The translations under genes and the position numbers were made by a program. A model generated the notes under the pieces. The model was not told the origin of the DNA and did no database searches. It saw only the letters and a list, made by a program, of their open reading frames with translations. A stretch of DNA of 64,000 bases from DATBRV01 sp036560145 (lineage in GTDB: Bacteria; Myxococcota_A; UBA9160; SMWR01), in the NCBI GenBank assembly GCA_036560145.1, contig DATBRV010000120.1, positions 102,759 to 166,758 on the forward strand, read 5' to 3'. The first letter of the stretch is position 1. Each line of letters opens with the position of its first letter. Shown in pieces: positions 1 to 8,271 of this stretch.

Positions 1-354
1 TCGCGCGCGAGCGACATGGTGCAGACGGGCTTCGTCGCCTACGGCGCCGCCAAGGCGGCGCTCAACCAGCTGACCCGAAACATGGCGGCCGAGTTCGCGC
101 CCCGGGTGCGGGTGAACGCCATCTCGGTGGGCGGCGTCGACACCGCCTCGCTCGAGGTGGTGCTGACGAACGAGGCGCTGCGGCGCGAGTTCGAGCGCAA
201 CACGCCGATGGGGCGGCCGGGCACGACCGAAGACATCGCGGCCTGCGCGCTCTATCTCGCCTCGCCCGCCGCCAGCTGGGTGACCGGCAAGATCTTCCAG
301 ATCGACGGCGGCACCGAGTTCCCCGCGATTCGCGTCCCGACGCCGCGTCTGTAG
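1..354 (+). CDS. SDR-family oxidoreductase, C-terminal part (cut by window start)
   Basis: This is the C-terminal part of a short-chain dehydrogenase/reductase; the reading frame is open to base 1, so the start lies outside the window. The visible 117 residues begin just before the catalytic YxxxK motif (YGAAK). The usual NQLTRNMAAEFAP-type helix follows, then the PMGRPGTTEDIA segment, and the protein ends in the family's typical strand with IDGG near the C-terminus. The NAD(P)-binding TGxxxGxG segment and the catalytic Ser are missing because they lie upstream. The family uses NAD(P)H to reduce or oxidise carbonyls or alcohols; the substrate cannot be told from this part. The gene ends 17 bases before the convergent sulfatase-like gene. 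Confidence 0.93.
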   Translation, partial: SRASDMVQTGFVAYGAAKAALNQLTRNMAAEFAPRVRVNAISVGGVDTASLEVVLTNEALRREFERNTPMGRPGTTEDIAACALYLASPAASWVTGKIFQIDGGTEFPAIRVPTPRL

Positions 355-371
355 CGCGGGGCTCCGGAACC

Positions 372-1754
372 TCAGCGGTCGTAGCCGAGAGCGCGGATCT
401 GCTCCCGCGTGGCGTCGTCGATCGGCTTGAGCTCCCGCTTGGCATCGCCTCGCGCCACCCGCTGGCGAAGCTCGCGCAGGGCCTCGCGCAGGGCGGCGCG
501 CTCAGGCTCGCCGAGCGCGTTCGGGCTGCGCTCGGCGGGATCCGCCTTCAGGTCGTAGTACTCCATCTCGCCATGCTCGCCCGCGATCAGCTTGTGGGAT
601 CCCACCACCACGCTGCTCACGTGCGGGCTGTACCGCTTCGCAGTGCTGCCCTCGGGGATCGGAAGCTCGCTGTAGGCGATCCGCCCGCCGGCCCCCGGCG
701 AGAGGGGAAGCAGCGAGCGCCCCTCGAAGGAGTCGGGGACGGGGCGCCCGATCAGGCCCAGGAGGGTGGGGGCCAGGTCGATCAACGAGGCGACCTCTGC
801 GACGTCCGTTCTGCGCGAACCCCCGGGCAGCGCGATCAGCAGTGGAACCTGGATCACCTCGCCGTAGAGCGTCTTCTCGTGACCGATCAGGCCGTGCTCC
901 TTGAACTCCTCGCCGTGATCGGAGGTCACGACCACGATCGCGTTCTCGAGCAGGCCGCGCGACTCGAGGCCGTTGAACAGGCTGCGCAGCTCCGTGTCGA
1001 GGCTCAGCACCTCGGCGTCGTAGACGTCCTGCAGGTCGCGCAGAACGCGATCCTCCATCGGCGTGACGTTGCCCATGAATGCGAAGCGGTTCACCTCGTC
1101 GAGGTCCGGGGGCTTCCGTCCCTCCAGCACCCGCTGCAAGGCCGCCTTCGAGGGCAGATACGGGCTGTGCGGCTCCATGTACTGGACGTACAGGAAGACG
1201 GGGGGGCGGCGGCGGCCCCCCGCTTTCAGCGAATCCAGCCAGGCGAGCATGTGGCGATTGGTGTAGTCGGCGCGATACGGCATCCGCAGATGGTCGGGCT
1301 GGCCCGGAATGCCCGGGATCGCGAACTCGCTGAACTCGTCGAATCCCTGTCCATAGCCCCAGTCCTCGCGAAGCAAGCCGTTGGGCGAGAAGAAGGCGGT
1401 GGCGTAGCCGGCCTCCCGAAGCGCCTCGGCCAGCGTGACCTCGCCCTCGGAGAGCACCGACTCGAACGTGATCACGCCGTGTTGAGAGGGGAAACGCGAG
1501 GTGAACACGGACGCCACCGACGGATTCGTCCACGAGGACTGCGCGTAGGCGCTGCGAAACACCGTCGCGCGCTCCGCGATCGAGTCGAGAAAGGGCGTGA
1601 GGCCCCGCGGATTCCCGTAGCTGCCGAGGCGATCCGCGCGCAGCGTATCGCCGACGATCACGATGATGTTCGGCGGCGCCTGGGCACGACAGGCCGCGAG
1701 GGTGCAGAGCGCAGCGACGAGCAGACAGCGCGACGCGACCCTCGACTTCGCCAT
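372..1754 (-). CDS. sulfatase-like lipoprotein (alkaline phosphatase superfamily, Thr at nucleophile position)
   Basis: The protein has 460 residues and the sulfatase fold. A lipoprotein signal ends in the lipobox LAAC (Cys22), so the mature protein should be membrane-anchored outside the cytoplasm. Metal-site landmarks are present: GDTLRAD (Asp36, Asp41) near the start and TSDHGEE in the second half. The position that carries the formylglycine Cys/Ser in true sulfatases (C/S-x-P-x-R) is Thr76 in WTNPSVAS, and the Arg is absent. Thr is the nucleophile in phosphoethanolamine and phosphoglycerol transferases of this superfamily, so a phospho-group transferase or hydrolase is as likely as a sulfatase. 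The ATG overlaps the stop of the upstream membrane gene by one base (TGATG), which suggests translational coupling. Substrate unknown. Confidence 0.85.
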   Translation of the reverse strand: MAKSRVASRCLLVAALCTLAACRAQAPPNIIVIVGDTLRADRLGSYGNPRGLTPFLDSIAERATVFRSAYAQSSWTNPSVASVFTSRFPSQHGVITFESVLSEGEVTLAEALREAGYATAFFSPNGLLREDWGYGQGFDEFSEFAIPGIPGQPDHLRMPYRADYTNRHMLAWLDSLKAGGRRRPPVFLYVQYMEPHSPYLPSKAALQRVLEGRKPPDLDEVNRFAFMGNVTPMEDRVLRDLQDVYDAEVLSLDTELRSLFNGLESRGLLENAIVVVTSDHGEEFKEHGLIGHEKTLYGEVIQVPLLIALPGGSRRTDVAEVASLIDLAPTLLGLIGRPVPDSFEGRSLLPLSPGAGGRIAYSELPIPEGSTAKRYSPHVSSVVVGSHKLIAGEHGEMEYYDLKADPAERSPNALGEPERAALREALRELRQRVARGDAKRELKPIDDATREQIRALGYDR

Positions 1755-3688
1755 CACGCGTCTCCCGTGGGCTGCGATTCCGGTTCCGATCGGGGTGCGT
1801 CGTAGATCACGAGGCTCTCCGGGGGGTCGAGCACCCGCAGGAAGGGCGCCGGCTCGCCCTCGACCGGAAACGGCTCGAGAGTCCGGGGGGGATCCGTGCG
1901 CAGCGTTTCGAGCCAGTGGAACTTGATCGCCACCGCCCCGCCCTCGGGCGCCAGCTCCGAGAGCGCGATCCGCCGACCGCGCACCTCGAGCCGGCCGCTG
2001 CCCTGCAAGAACCAGGAAGGCGGCGTCTCGAGCCGGAACAGCTCGAACACGTCGTAGACGCCGACGGGTGTCGCGCCCGCGAGATTTGTCAGGCGGCGCC
2101 GGGCGGGCGCGCTCCAGCACAGCACGTAGCGCACGTTGTACAGCGCGAGCAGCGGGTGGAGGTCGTCGTCGCCCCAGCCCGAGACCGGGCGACCGCGCAG
2201 GGTCCCCGCGATGAAGCGCAGCGAGTTCTCCACCAGCAGCGCGTGGGGGGCCGGCCCGCCCGCCAGCAGCCGCCCGGTGTGCAGCGGCATCAGGGCCGCC
2301 AGGTGCGATCCGTAATACCGATGGGAGAGCCGGTCGGTCTCCTCGTGCAGGATCCTGCCTTCCGAGTCGGTCTGGTCGCGCAGCCAGTCGAGCAGCGCAG
2401 GCCCCTTCGTGTCGGTGCCGGCGTCGCGCTCGAGCTGCGGCAGCGTGTAGGGGCGGAGCAGCGCCGTCGGCGGCGCGCCCGCGAAGAGGGCCAGGGCGAC
2501 GGCGATCGCGAGCAATCCGCCCGCCGCCGCCGGACCGCGCGTGCCGAGCCGGGCCGTGAGGCGCCGGTGGACCGCCAGGAGCGCGAAGGCCCCCCCATGC
2601 GCAGCGGGAAACAGCAGCCAGAGCGAGAGCGGCAGCGTGAAGCGCCCGGGCGCGAGCGCGGCGAGTCCGAGGGCGACGCCGTAGAACGAGAGCGTGAAGA
2701 GCAGCGCGATCTGCACCGCGAAGAGTACGCATCGGCGGCGCTCTCCCTCGCGCCACCAGAGGACCAGCCCGAGCGGGCCGAAGACCGCTGGCAAGAGAGC
2801 CAACCCCATCGGCGCCGGGATCGAGACCCGCAGCGGAGCCAGCCAGCCGCCCGCCGGCGCGAAGTGCCGCGTGCCTCCCGGTGTGTAGAAATCGCGCAGG
2901 TCGGCGTGATGGCCCAGCACGAGCTGCCCCTCGTACCACGGCCAGCTCACGCCGGCGACCACGACCACGACGAGGGCGAGCCCGAACGCCCGCGCGAGCG
3001 GGATCCCGCGAAGCGAGCCCGCCGCCAGCACCACCGCCGGCGCGGCAACCAGGAGCGGCGCGGAAGGGTGCGACACGAAGAGCAGGCACCCGGTCGCGGC
3101 CATCGCGAGCGCCGCGCCGACGCCGCCGCTCGACAGATATCGGCTCCCCGCGGCGACCAGCGGAAGCGACACGAAGCTCGCGAACAGGAACGACACCATG
3201 CCGGAGGCTTCCATGTAGCCGTAGAAGTCGGCGGCGGGAACCAGCAGGTGGGGAACGCTCCCGAGCACGACGATCACGAGGCGCTCGGCGTCCGGAGCCC
3301 TCCAGAGCAGCGCCGCGGCCAGCAGGCAGAACGGGAGCGAAGCCAGCAGCGCGAGCACGCTGCGGTTGAAGACCAGAGCCGGATCCGCGCTCTCGAACCA
3401 GCGGAAGGCCAGCTCGAAGGGACGGCTGCTCGGATAGTAGAGCGGCAGCTTGGGATAGCCCGCCAGGAAGTTCGGGTCGTAGCCGTAGTTCACGCCGGTC
3501 TCGGCCAGGAGCTGCGCGCCGAGCTGGCCATAATAAAACTGGAGGGCGTAGTCGTCGTAGCGCAGCGGTATCGGCGCCGCGGCACCGCCCGCCACGCGCT
3601 CGGGCCCGACCACGCGCAGCGCCGCGGCGACGCCGAAGCCGAGCCAGGTCGCGGTCGCGATGGCGATTCCCACACGCAGCGGGCTCAT
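1754..3688 (-). CDS. polytopic membrane protein, GT-C/PMT-like glycosyltransferase
   Basis: The protein has 644 residues. A membrane half with about ten hydrophobic segments is followed by a soluble C-terminal part of about 200 residues. After the first membrane segment comes an acidic motif (RYDDYALQFYYG), the place where GT-C glycosyltransferases keep the metal or lipid-sugar-binding acidic residues. It probably uses a polyprenyl-linked sugar to modify an exported glycan, lipid or protein, but neither donor nor acceptor can be read. The start was chosen because its ATG overlaps the upstream stop by four bases (ATGA), and the reading frame further upstream looks like antisense of the neighbour. 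It is the middle gene of a three-gene minus-strand string ending in the sulfatase-like lipoprotein. Confidence 0.72.
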   Translation of the reverse strand: MSPLRVGIAIATATWLGFGVAAALRVVGPERVAGGAAAPIPLRYDDYALQFYYGQLGAQLLAETGVNYGYDPNFLAGYPKLPLYYPSSRPFELAFRWFESADPALVFNRSVLALLASLPFCLLAAALLWRAPDAERLVIVVLGSVPHLLVPAADFYGYMEASGMVSFLFASFVSLPLVAAGSRYLSSGGVGAALAMAATGCLLFVSHPSAPLLVAAPAVVLAAGSLRGIPLARAFGLALVVVVVAGVSWPWYEGQLVLGHHADLRDFYTPGGTRHFAPAGGWLAPLRVSIPAPMGLALLPAVFGPLGLVLWWREGERRRCVLFAVQIALLFTLSFYGVALGLAALAPGRFTLPLSLWLLFPAAHGGAFALLAVHRRLTARLGTRGPAAAGGLLAIAVALALFAGAPPTALLRPYTLPQLERDAGTDTKGPALLDWLRDQTDSEGRILHEETDRLSHRYYGSHLAALMPLHTGRLLAGGPAPHALLVENSLRFIAGTLRGRPVSGWGDDDLHPLLALYNVRYVLCWSAPARRRLTNLAGATPVGVYDVFELFRLETPPSWFLQGSGRLEVRGRRIALSELAPEGGAVAIKFHWLETLRTDPPRTLEPFPVEGEPAPFLRVLDPPESLVIYDAPRSEPESQPTGDA

Positions 3689-5670
3689 GCTCCGAGCGGC
3701 CTCCGCCGCAGCACCCGGTACGGGCCCACGCGGTACTCGACGCCATACTGCGTATCCAGGGTCCGGTCCAGCCCGGGGAAGCGGCGGCGCAGCTGGAGCG
3801 AAGAGGCGTCGTCGCGCTCGACCAGCAGCGCGCCGGGCTCCGCTGCCAGACGCTCCAGCAGGTCCCGCTCGACGATCGGGTCCCACGGGTCCGGCGGCCA
3901 CATGTCGAGCCCGATCAAGAAGAGCTCGAGCAGATGGTCCGGCGCCAGCGAGCGGCGTCCGCTCAGCACCAGCAGCATCGGCTCGTTCGTGATCAGCAGC
4001 ACCGGCGCATCCGCCGGCTGCTGCGAGCGGAGGTGATCCACCAGCCATTCGACCGAGCGCAGGCCGTCGCGCCGGAATTCGGCGGGTGGGACGCGGACGC
4101 CGCGCAACGCGGGCATGCGCAGATCGCTGTCCGCCAGCTCCGCGGGCGCCGGCGCGCTCAGGACCTGCTTGACGATGTGCGACACCAGGAAAACCGGGAC
4201 CGCCGCCGCGAGCGCGAAGGCCAGCCCCGCGCGCAGCCGCGGATGCGCCGCGCCGGGCCGGCGCGCCGCCGCGCCGGCTCGTTCGACCAGCAGCGCCGCC
4301 ACCGGCGCGATCGTCCCCAGCACCAGGGCCGTGTTGAAGCCGCCGCGCGGGAAGATCTGGAAGGCCATGCTGGACTGGACCAGCAGCACGCCGATCAGCG
4401 CGAGCGTGCGCGCGCCCGCCGGCGGCGCGTCCCGCGGGAGCAGACGCGCCGCCACCAGCGCCGCGCCCGCCGTCGCGCTGAGCGCGATCAGCACGCCGTT
4501 GAAGCCGTCGGCCGCGAAGAGCAGCTGCTGGACCGAGCCCAGCGGCCCGCGCGCCGCGAAGCCCAGCGCCAGCGCCGCCAGGGCGGATGCGAGCGCCGGC
4601 GCGCGGGCGCCGCGCAGCGCGCAGAGTCCGGCGGCGCAGGCCGCGAGACCGGCGCCGATCAGCGCGAGCGCGCCCGCGGGCGGCAGATCCACCGGCATCC
4701 GGTAGTTCTGGAGCCGCATCGGGACGGCGAACATGTGCTCGACGAGATTTCCCAGCGAGCCCCAGCTCGCGTAGACGGCCGCGGTGGCGAGCAGCGGCAG
4801 CGCAAGGCCGGCTGCGAAGGCCGCCAGCCGCGGCAGGCCGGTGCGCAGCGCCGCTTTGGCATCGCCGCGGCGCGCGAAGCGCACGCCGATCACGGCGAGC
4901 AGCAGGTGCAGGGGCAGGAAATGGATCGCGTAGTCACGTATGTCGATGCCCGCCGCGAAGGGCGCGGCGATCGCGAGACCCGCGAGGCCCCATAGACACA
5001 GGATCGCGACGCGGCCGCGGGCGTTCCCGCGCCCGGATTCGCGGAGCAGCCCGGACGCGGTCAGCGCCATCCAGAGACCCCAGGCGCAGGCCAGTCCGAG
5101 CGACTGCTTGAAGAGCACCGCCGTGCCGCTGGCGAGGCCCGCCGCGAACAGCCAGCCGAGGCCGCCGCGAAGCAGCCCCCGCAGCGCGAGCCAGAGCGCC
5201 AGCAGCGCGACCGGAACCGTGTAGAGGGCCGCGTACGGCGTGTTCAGGTTCCAGAGCACCCGGCCGAACCAGGCGGCCGCGAGCAGCGCGGCCAGCAGGG
5301 CATGCGGCCGGCCGACCAGCTGGCGCGCGATCGCGTAGACCGCCACCACGGCCAGCGCGCGCAGCACCGCCAGCTGGCGGCGCACGGCCAGGATCTCGCC
5401 GCCCGAAGCGCGGAAGGCCGGCGCGTTCGCCGCGTAGACCAGCGGGCCGTAGACGGACCGGAAGTCGCGGTGGGGAATCTCGCCGCGCGCGACTCGTTCG
5501 ATCTCGTAGAAGAGATATCCTTCGTCGCGCAAGTCCAGGGTCAGGTGCAGCGAGCGGCCGAACCAGGCCAGCGCTCCGGCGAAGATGAGCAGCACGACGA
5601 CGGGCTCGGCCCAGCGCGGGAGGGAGCGTACAGCCTCGATGCGGGCTCCGGACGAAGCGCCGCCGGGCAC
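3685..5670 (-). CDS. polytopic membrane protein, GT-C/PMT-like glycosyltransferase
   Basis: This is a membrane protein of about 660 residues with at least ten hydrophobic segments and a soluble C-terminal domain. Just after the first membrane segment lies LRDEGYLFYEI. The same (R/N/P)DEG acidic motif recurs in the transferase-like proteins at 5639, 11428 and 24457, so these look like members of one family. The start is uncertain: GTG 5670 keeps a complete first membrane segment with basic residues before it. ATG 5748 would overlap the divergent gene by 110 bases, and GTG 5595 would avoid overlap but truncate the first segment. It is first in a string of three genes joined by 4-base and 1-base overlaps. 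Substrate not identifiable. Confidence 0.68.
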   Translation of the reverse strand: MPGGASSGARIEAVRSLPRWAEPVVVLLIFAGALAWFGRSLHLTLDLRDEGYLFYEIERVARGEIPHRDFRSVYGPLVYAANAPAFRASGGEILAVRRQLAVLRALAVVAVYAIARQLVGRPHALLAALLAAAWFGRVLWNLNTPYAALYTVPVALLALWLALRGLLRGGLGWLFAAGLASGTAVLFKQSLGLACAWGLWMALTASGLLRESGRGNARGRVAILCLWGLAGLAIAAPFAAGIDIRDYAIHFLPLHLLLAVIGVRFARRGDAKAALRTGLPRLAAFAAGLALPLLATAAVYASWGSLGNLVEHMFAVPMRLQNYRMPVDLPPAGALALIGAGLAACAAGLCALRGARAPALASALAALALGFAARGPLGSVQQLLFAADGFNGVLIALSATAGAALVAARLLPRDAPPAGARTLALIGVLLVQSSMAFQIFPRGGFNTALVLGTIAPVAALLVERAGAAARRPGAAHPRLRAGLAFALAAAVPVFLVSHIVKQVLSAPAPAELADSDLRMPALRGVRVPPAEFRRDGLRSVEWLVDHLRSQQPADAPVLLITNEPMLLVLSGRRSLAPDHLLELFLIGLDMWPPDPWDPIVERDLLERLAAEPGALLVERDDASSLQLRRRFPGLDRTLDTQYGVEYRVGPYRVLRRRPLGA

Positions 5671-7330
5671 GCTGGATCGGCTCTGCCGGCCGGCGCTCTT
5701 CGCCCCATTGCTCGCCACGTCGGGGCTCCTGCTCTCGCTCTGGTTCATGAACCGCGGCTTGCCCCCCAACGACGAGGGCGCCCTCCTCACGAATGCGGCG
5801 AAGATCCTACAGGGGGGGGTCTTCTATCGCGACATCGACGCCTACCCGTTTCCCGCCGCGCCCTATCTCCTGGCGCTCGCGATGCGCATCTTCGGCGAGC
5901 AGCTCGCGGTGGCGAGAGGGCTCGCCCTGCTCCTCTTCGTGGCGGTGCTGCTCGCGCTCTATGCCGCATCGCTGCGCCTGTTCGACCGGCCGCGCGCGGC
6001 GCTCTTCGGCCTGAGCCTGCTCGTCTTCAAGTTTGCCGCCTGGCCGGCCTTCACGGCCTACACCTACTCGGATCTCTCCTTCGCCGGCGCCTGCGTCGCG
6101 CTGGCGGCGCTGCTGGCGCATCTCGAGCGCGGCTCCCGGGCAACGCTCGCGGTGGCGGGCGCCGCGGCGGCGCTCTCGATCGCGGCCAAGCAGAACCTCG
6201 GGATTCCGCTCGCCGGCGTGATCGCAGCGGTGCTGCTCTTCCCCGGCCTTGCCGCCGGGCCCGCGCGGGAGCCCGGCCAGCGGCTTCGCGACGCGTCCGC
6301 CTTCGCGGCGGGCGCGGCCTTGCTGCTGCTGCCGGCCTTCGCCTACTTCGCCTTCCAGGGGCTCGCGGGCCGGCTGCTCGAGAGCGGCCTCTGGCGTCCC
6401 TTCACCGGCTACCTGCCGACCAGCTCGATCTCCATCCTCGAGCCGCTCGCGTGGTGGGATTGGGGCGCGCTGCGCGGGATGCCGGCCTTCCCGTATTTCC
6501 CGGGCGCCTACTGGTCGCTGCTCGTGTGGGACGCGCTGCCGGGCGCCGCTCTCCAGCCCGTCTATTGGAACGCGGGGGAGCTCTTCGCGCGGCTGCTCTA
6601 CCTCTCGACGCCCGCGCTGCTGCTGACCGCCTGGCTGCGGACGCGGCGGGCGGCGGCCGGCGCGGGCCGGATCCGCGTGCTGGGCCTGATCGCCCTCGCG
6701 GGTCTGCTCTCGGCCTTTCCGCGCGCCGATTACTTCCACCTGATCAGCGTCTACCCGCTGCTGCTCCTGCTCGCCTTCGCGCTGCTTCCCGTCAGCTCGG
6801 CCGCGGCAACGCGCCGGCTCGCCCTCGGCGTGGCCCTCGCGCTCGCGATCGCGGGCGCACTCTCCGCCGTCTTCCAGGCGCAGTTCCGCCACCGGATCGA
6901 GCTGCCGCGCGGCCAGCCCGTCGTGCAGCCTGCCACCGCCTGGCTCGAGCCGATCGTGCGCTACCTCGACGACGAGCTGGCGCCGGGCGAGCCGCTGTTC
7001 GTGTACGGCCACGAGGCCTACTACTACTTCCTGGCGGACCGCTACTCGGCCTGGCCCTTCGCGCAGCTCTACCCCGGCCAAGAGGGCGATGACGGCGGAC
7101 AAGCGCTGGTCGACGTGTTGAAGCGCGATCCGCCCCGCCTGATCGTGCGCGGCATGCTCAACTGGCCCGCCCTGCCCGTGCTCCCGCACTACGCGCCGAA
7201 GCTCCACGCCTGGCTGAGCCAGCACTACGAACCCGACCCCGGCCTCGCCCAGCGCTACCAACCCCCCGCCGGCGCCGCCCCGCCGCCTGGCGCCATCGCA
7301 GTCCTGCGAAGACGCGCGCCCGAGCCCTGA
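5639..7330 (+). CDS. polytopic membrane protein, GT-C-like (close paralogue of the gene at 24457)
   Basis: The protein has 563 residues and about ten membrane segments. The acidic motif LPPNDEGALL follows the first segment. The C-terminal part contains VYGHEAYYYFLADRY and QLYPGQEGDDGG, shared almost word for word with the protein at 24457-26181. The two also align at the N-terminus if this gene starts at ATG 5639, so I chose that over an upstream in-frame codon at 5585. Role inferred: glycosyl transfer from a lipid carrier on the outer face of the cytoplasmic membrane. The gene diverges from the one at 3685 with almost no space between them, so any promoter must lie inside coding sequence. 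No further plus-strand gene follows closely. Confidence 0.75.
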   Translation: MRAPDEAPPGTLDRLCRPALFAPLLATSGLLLSLWFMNRGLPPNDEGALLTNAAKILQGGVFYRDIDAYPFPAAPYLLALAMRIFGEQLAVARGLALLLFVAVLLALYAASLRLFDRPRAALFGLSLLVFKFAAWPAFTAYTYSDLSFAGACVALAALLAHLERGSRATLAVAGAAAALSIAAKQNLGIPLAGVIAAVLLFPGLAAGPAREPGQRLRDASAFAAGAALLLLPAFAYFAFQGLAGRLLESGLWRPFTGYLPTSSISILEPLAWWDWGALRGMPAFPYFPGAYWSLLVWDALPGAALQPVYWNAGELFARLLYLSTPALLLTAWLRTRRAAAGAGRIRVLGLIALAGLLSAFPRADYFHLISVYPLLLLLAFALLPVSSAAATRRLALGVALALAIAGALSAVFQAQFRHRIELPRGQPVVQPATAWLEPIVRYLDDELAPGEPLFVYGHEAYYYFLADRYSAWPFAQLYPGQEGDDGGQALVDVLKRDPPRLIVRGMLNWPALPVLPHYAPKLHAWLSQHYEPDPGLAQRYQPPAGAAPPPGAIAVLRRRAPEP

Positions 7331-7590
7331 CGCGAAATCACAAGCCTCGACGGGACGCGGCGGGGGGTGGGCGGAGGCGAAATAAAGCGGAGCCGGCCCC
7401 GCCAGCCGACCGCTCCCTCGACGCCACAAAATTGAGTTCCACCCCGCGATCCCGAAGCGAGGAACGGCGAGCCATTCGCCGCAGCCCACCCCCCGCCGCC
7501 TCCCTCCCCTCGCTGCTGGTACGCGGGCTCGGGACAACCCCGGCGCCCCGACTGCGTTGCGATACGCTGCGTCCCCGCGGAGACCGATGG

Positions 7591-8271
7591 ATGGCGCGAA
7601 CGAGAGCGGCGACGGCCCTGCTCCTGACGGCCGCCCTGGCGGCGGGGCTCCACGCCGCCGCCGGCGAGATCGAGAGCGAGCGCGACCAGACCCTCTACGC
7701 GATCGGCGCGCGCCTCGGGCGCAGCCTGGCTCCCTTCGCGCTCAGCGAGGCGGAGCTCGAGATGGTGCTGCGCGGCCTGCGCGACGCCGTCCTGGGTCGC
7801 GAGCTGGCCGTCAACGAGACCGCGCAGCAGGACCGCATCGACGCGCTCCTGGGGCAGCGCCGATCGGTGTCGCTGGCGGCGGAGCGCGAAGCGTCCGCCG
7901 CGCTCCTCGCACGCGCGGCGCAGGAGCCGGGCGCGGAGCGCACGCCCTCGGGTCTCGTCCTGCTCACGCTCCGGGAAGGATCGGGGCGCAGCCCGGCTCC
8001 GAGCGACCGCGTCCAGATCCACTACCACGGCCGGCTGCGCGACGGGAACGTCTTCGACAGCTCCGTCGAGCGCGGAGCTCCGGTCGAGGTGGCGATCCCC
8101 CGCGCCCTGCCCTGCTGGCGCGAGGCCCTGCTCCGGATGCGCGTGGGCGGGAAGAGCCGCGCGACCTGCCCCGCCGAGCTGGCGCACGGTGCAAAGGGGG
8201 ATCCGCCGCGGGTCGCGGGCGACGCGGCGGTCGTCTACGAGATCGAGCTGCTCGCGATCGTCGAGCCTTGA
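7591..8271 (+). CDS. FKBP-type peptidyl-prolyl cis-trans isomerase, exported
   Basis: The protein has 226 residues. A cleavable-looking signal peptide (basic MARTRAA, then an Ala/Leu core ending near AGLHAAAG) puts it outside the cytoplasm. Residues about 25-115 form a helical region like the dimerisation domain of Mip/FkpA proteins. Residues about 120-226 are an FKBP domain with IHYHGRLRDGNVFDSS, the central Trp in PCWREALLRM, a basic-residue VGGK turn and the terminal YEIELLAI strand. It should catalyse proline isomerisation and assist folding of envelope proteins. ATG 7591 was chosen because the signal peptide begins there; upstream in-frame sequence is Arg/Pro-rich and not protein-like. 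Its end overlaps the convergent membrane gene by 37 bases. Confidence 0.93.
   Translation: MARTRAATALLLTAALAAGLHAAAGEIESERDQTLYAIGARLGRSLAPFALSEAELEMVLRGLRDAVLGRELAVNETAQQDRIDALLGQRRSVSLAAEREASAALLARAAQEPGAERTPSGLVLLTLREGSGRSPAPSDRVQIHYHGRLRDGNVFDSSVERGAPVEVAIPRALPCWREALLRMRVGGKSRATCPAELAHGAKGDPPRVAGDAAVVYEIELLAIVEP

Noticed and set aside
372..1754. Call as a bona fide arylsulfatase
   Set aside because: No Cys or Ser at the formylglycine position and no Arg in the C/S-x-P-x-R motif, so only the superfamily is claimed.
573..1805. Long open frame antisense to the sulfatase-like gene
   Set aside because: Translation is rich in Arg, Gln, Glu and His with no domain; it mirrors a real gene. Very GC-rich codon use leaves opposite frames open.
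1916..4036. 706-codon plus-strand frame opposite two membrane genes
   Set aside because: Low-complexity Arg/Glu/Gln sequence without hydrophobic core or motif; the minus-strand frames have clear membrane proteins.
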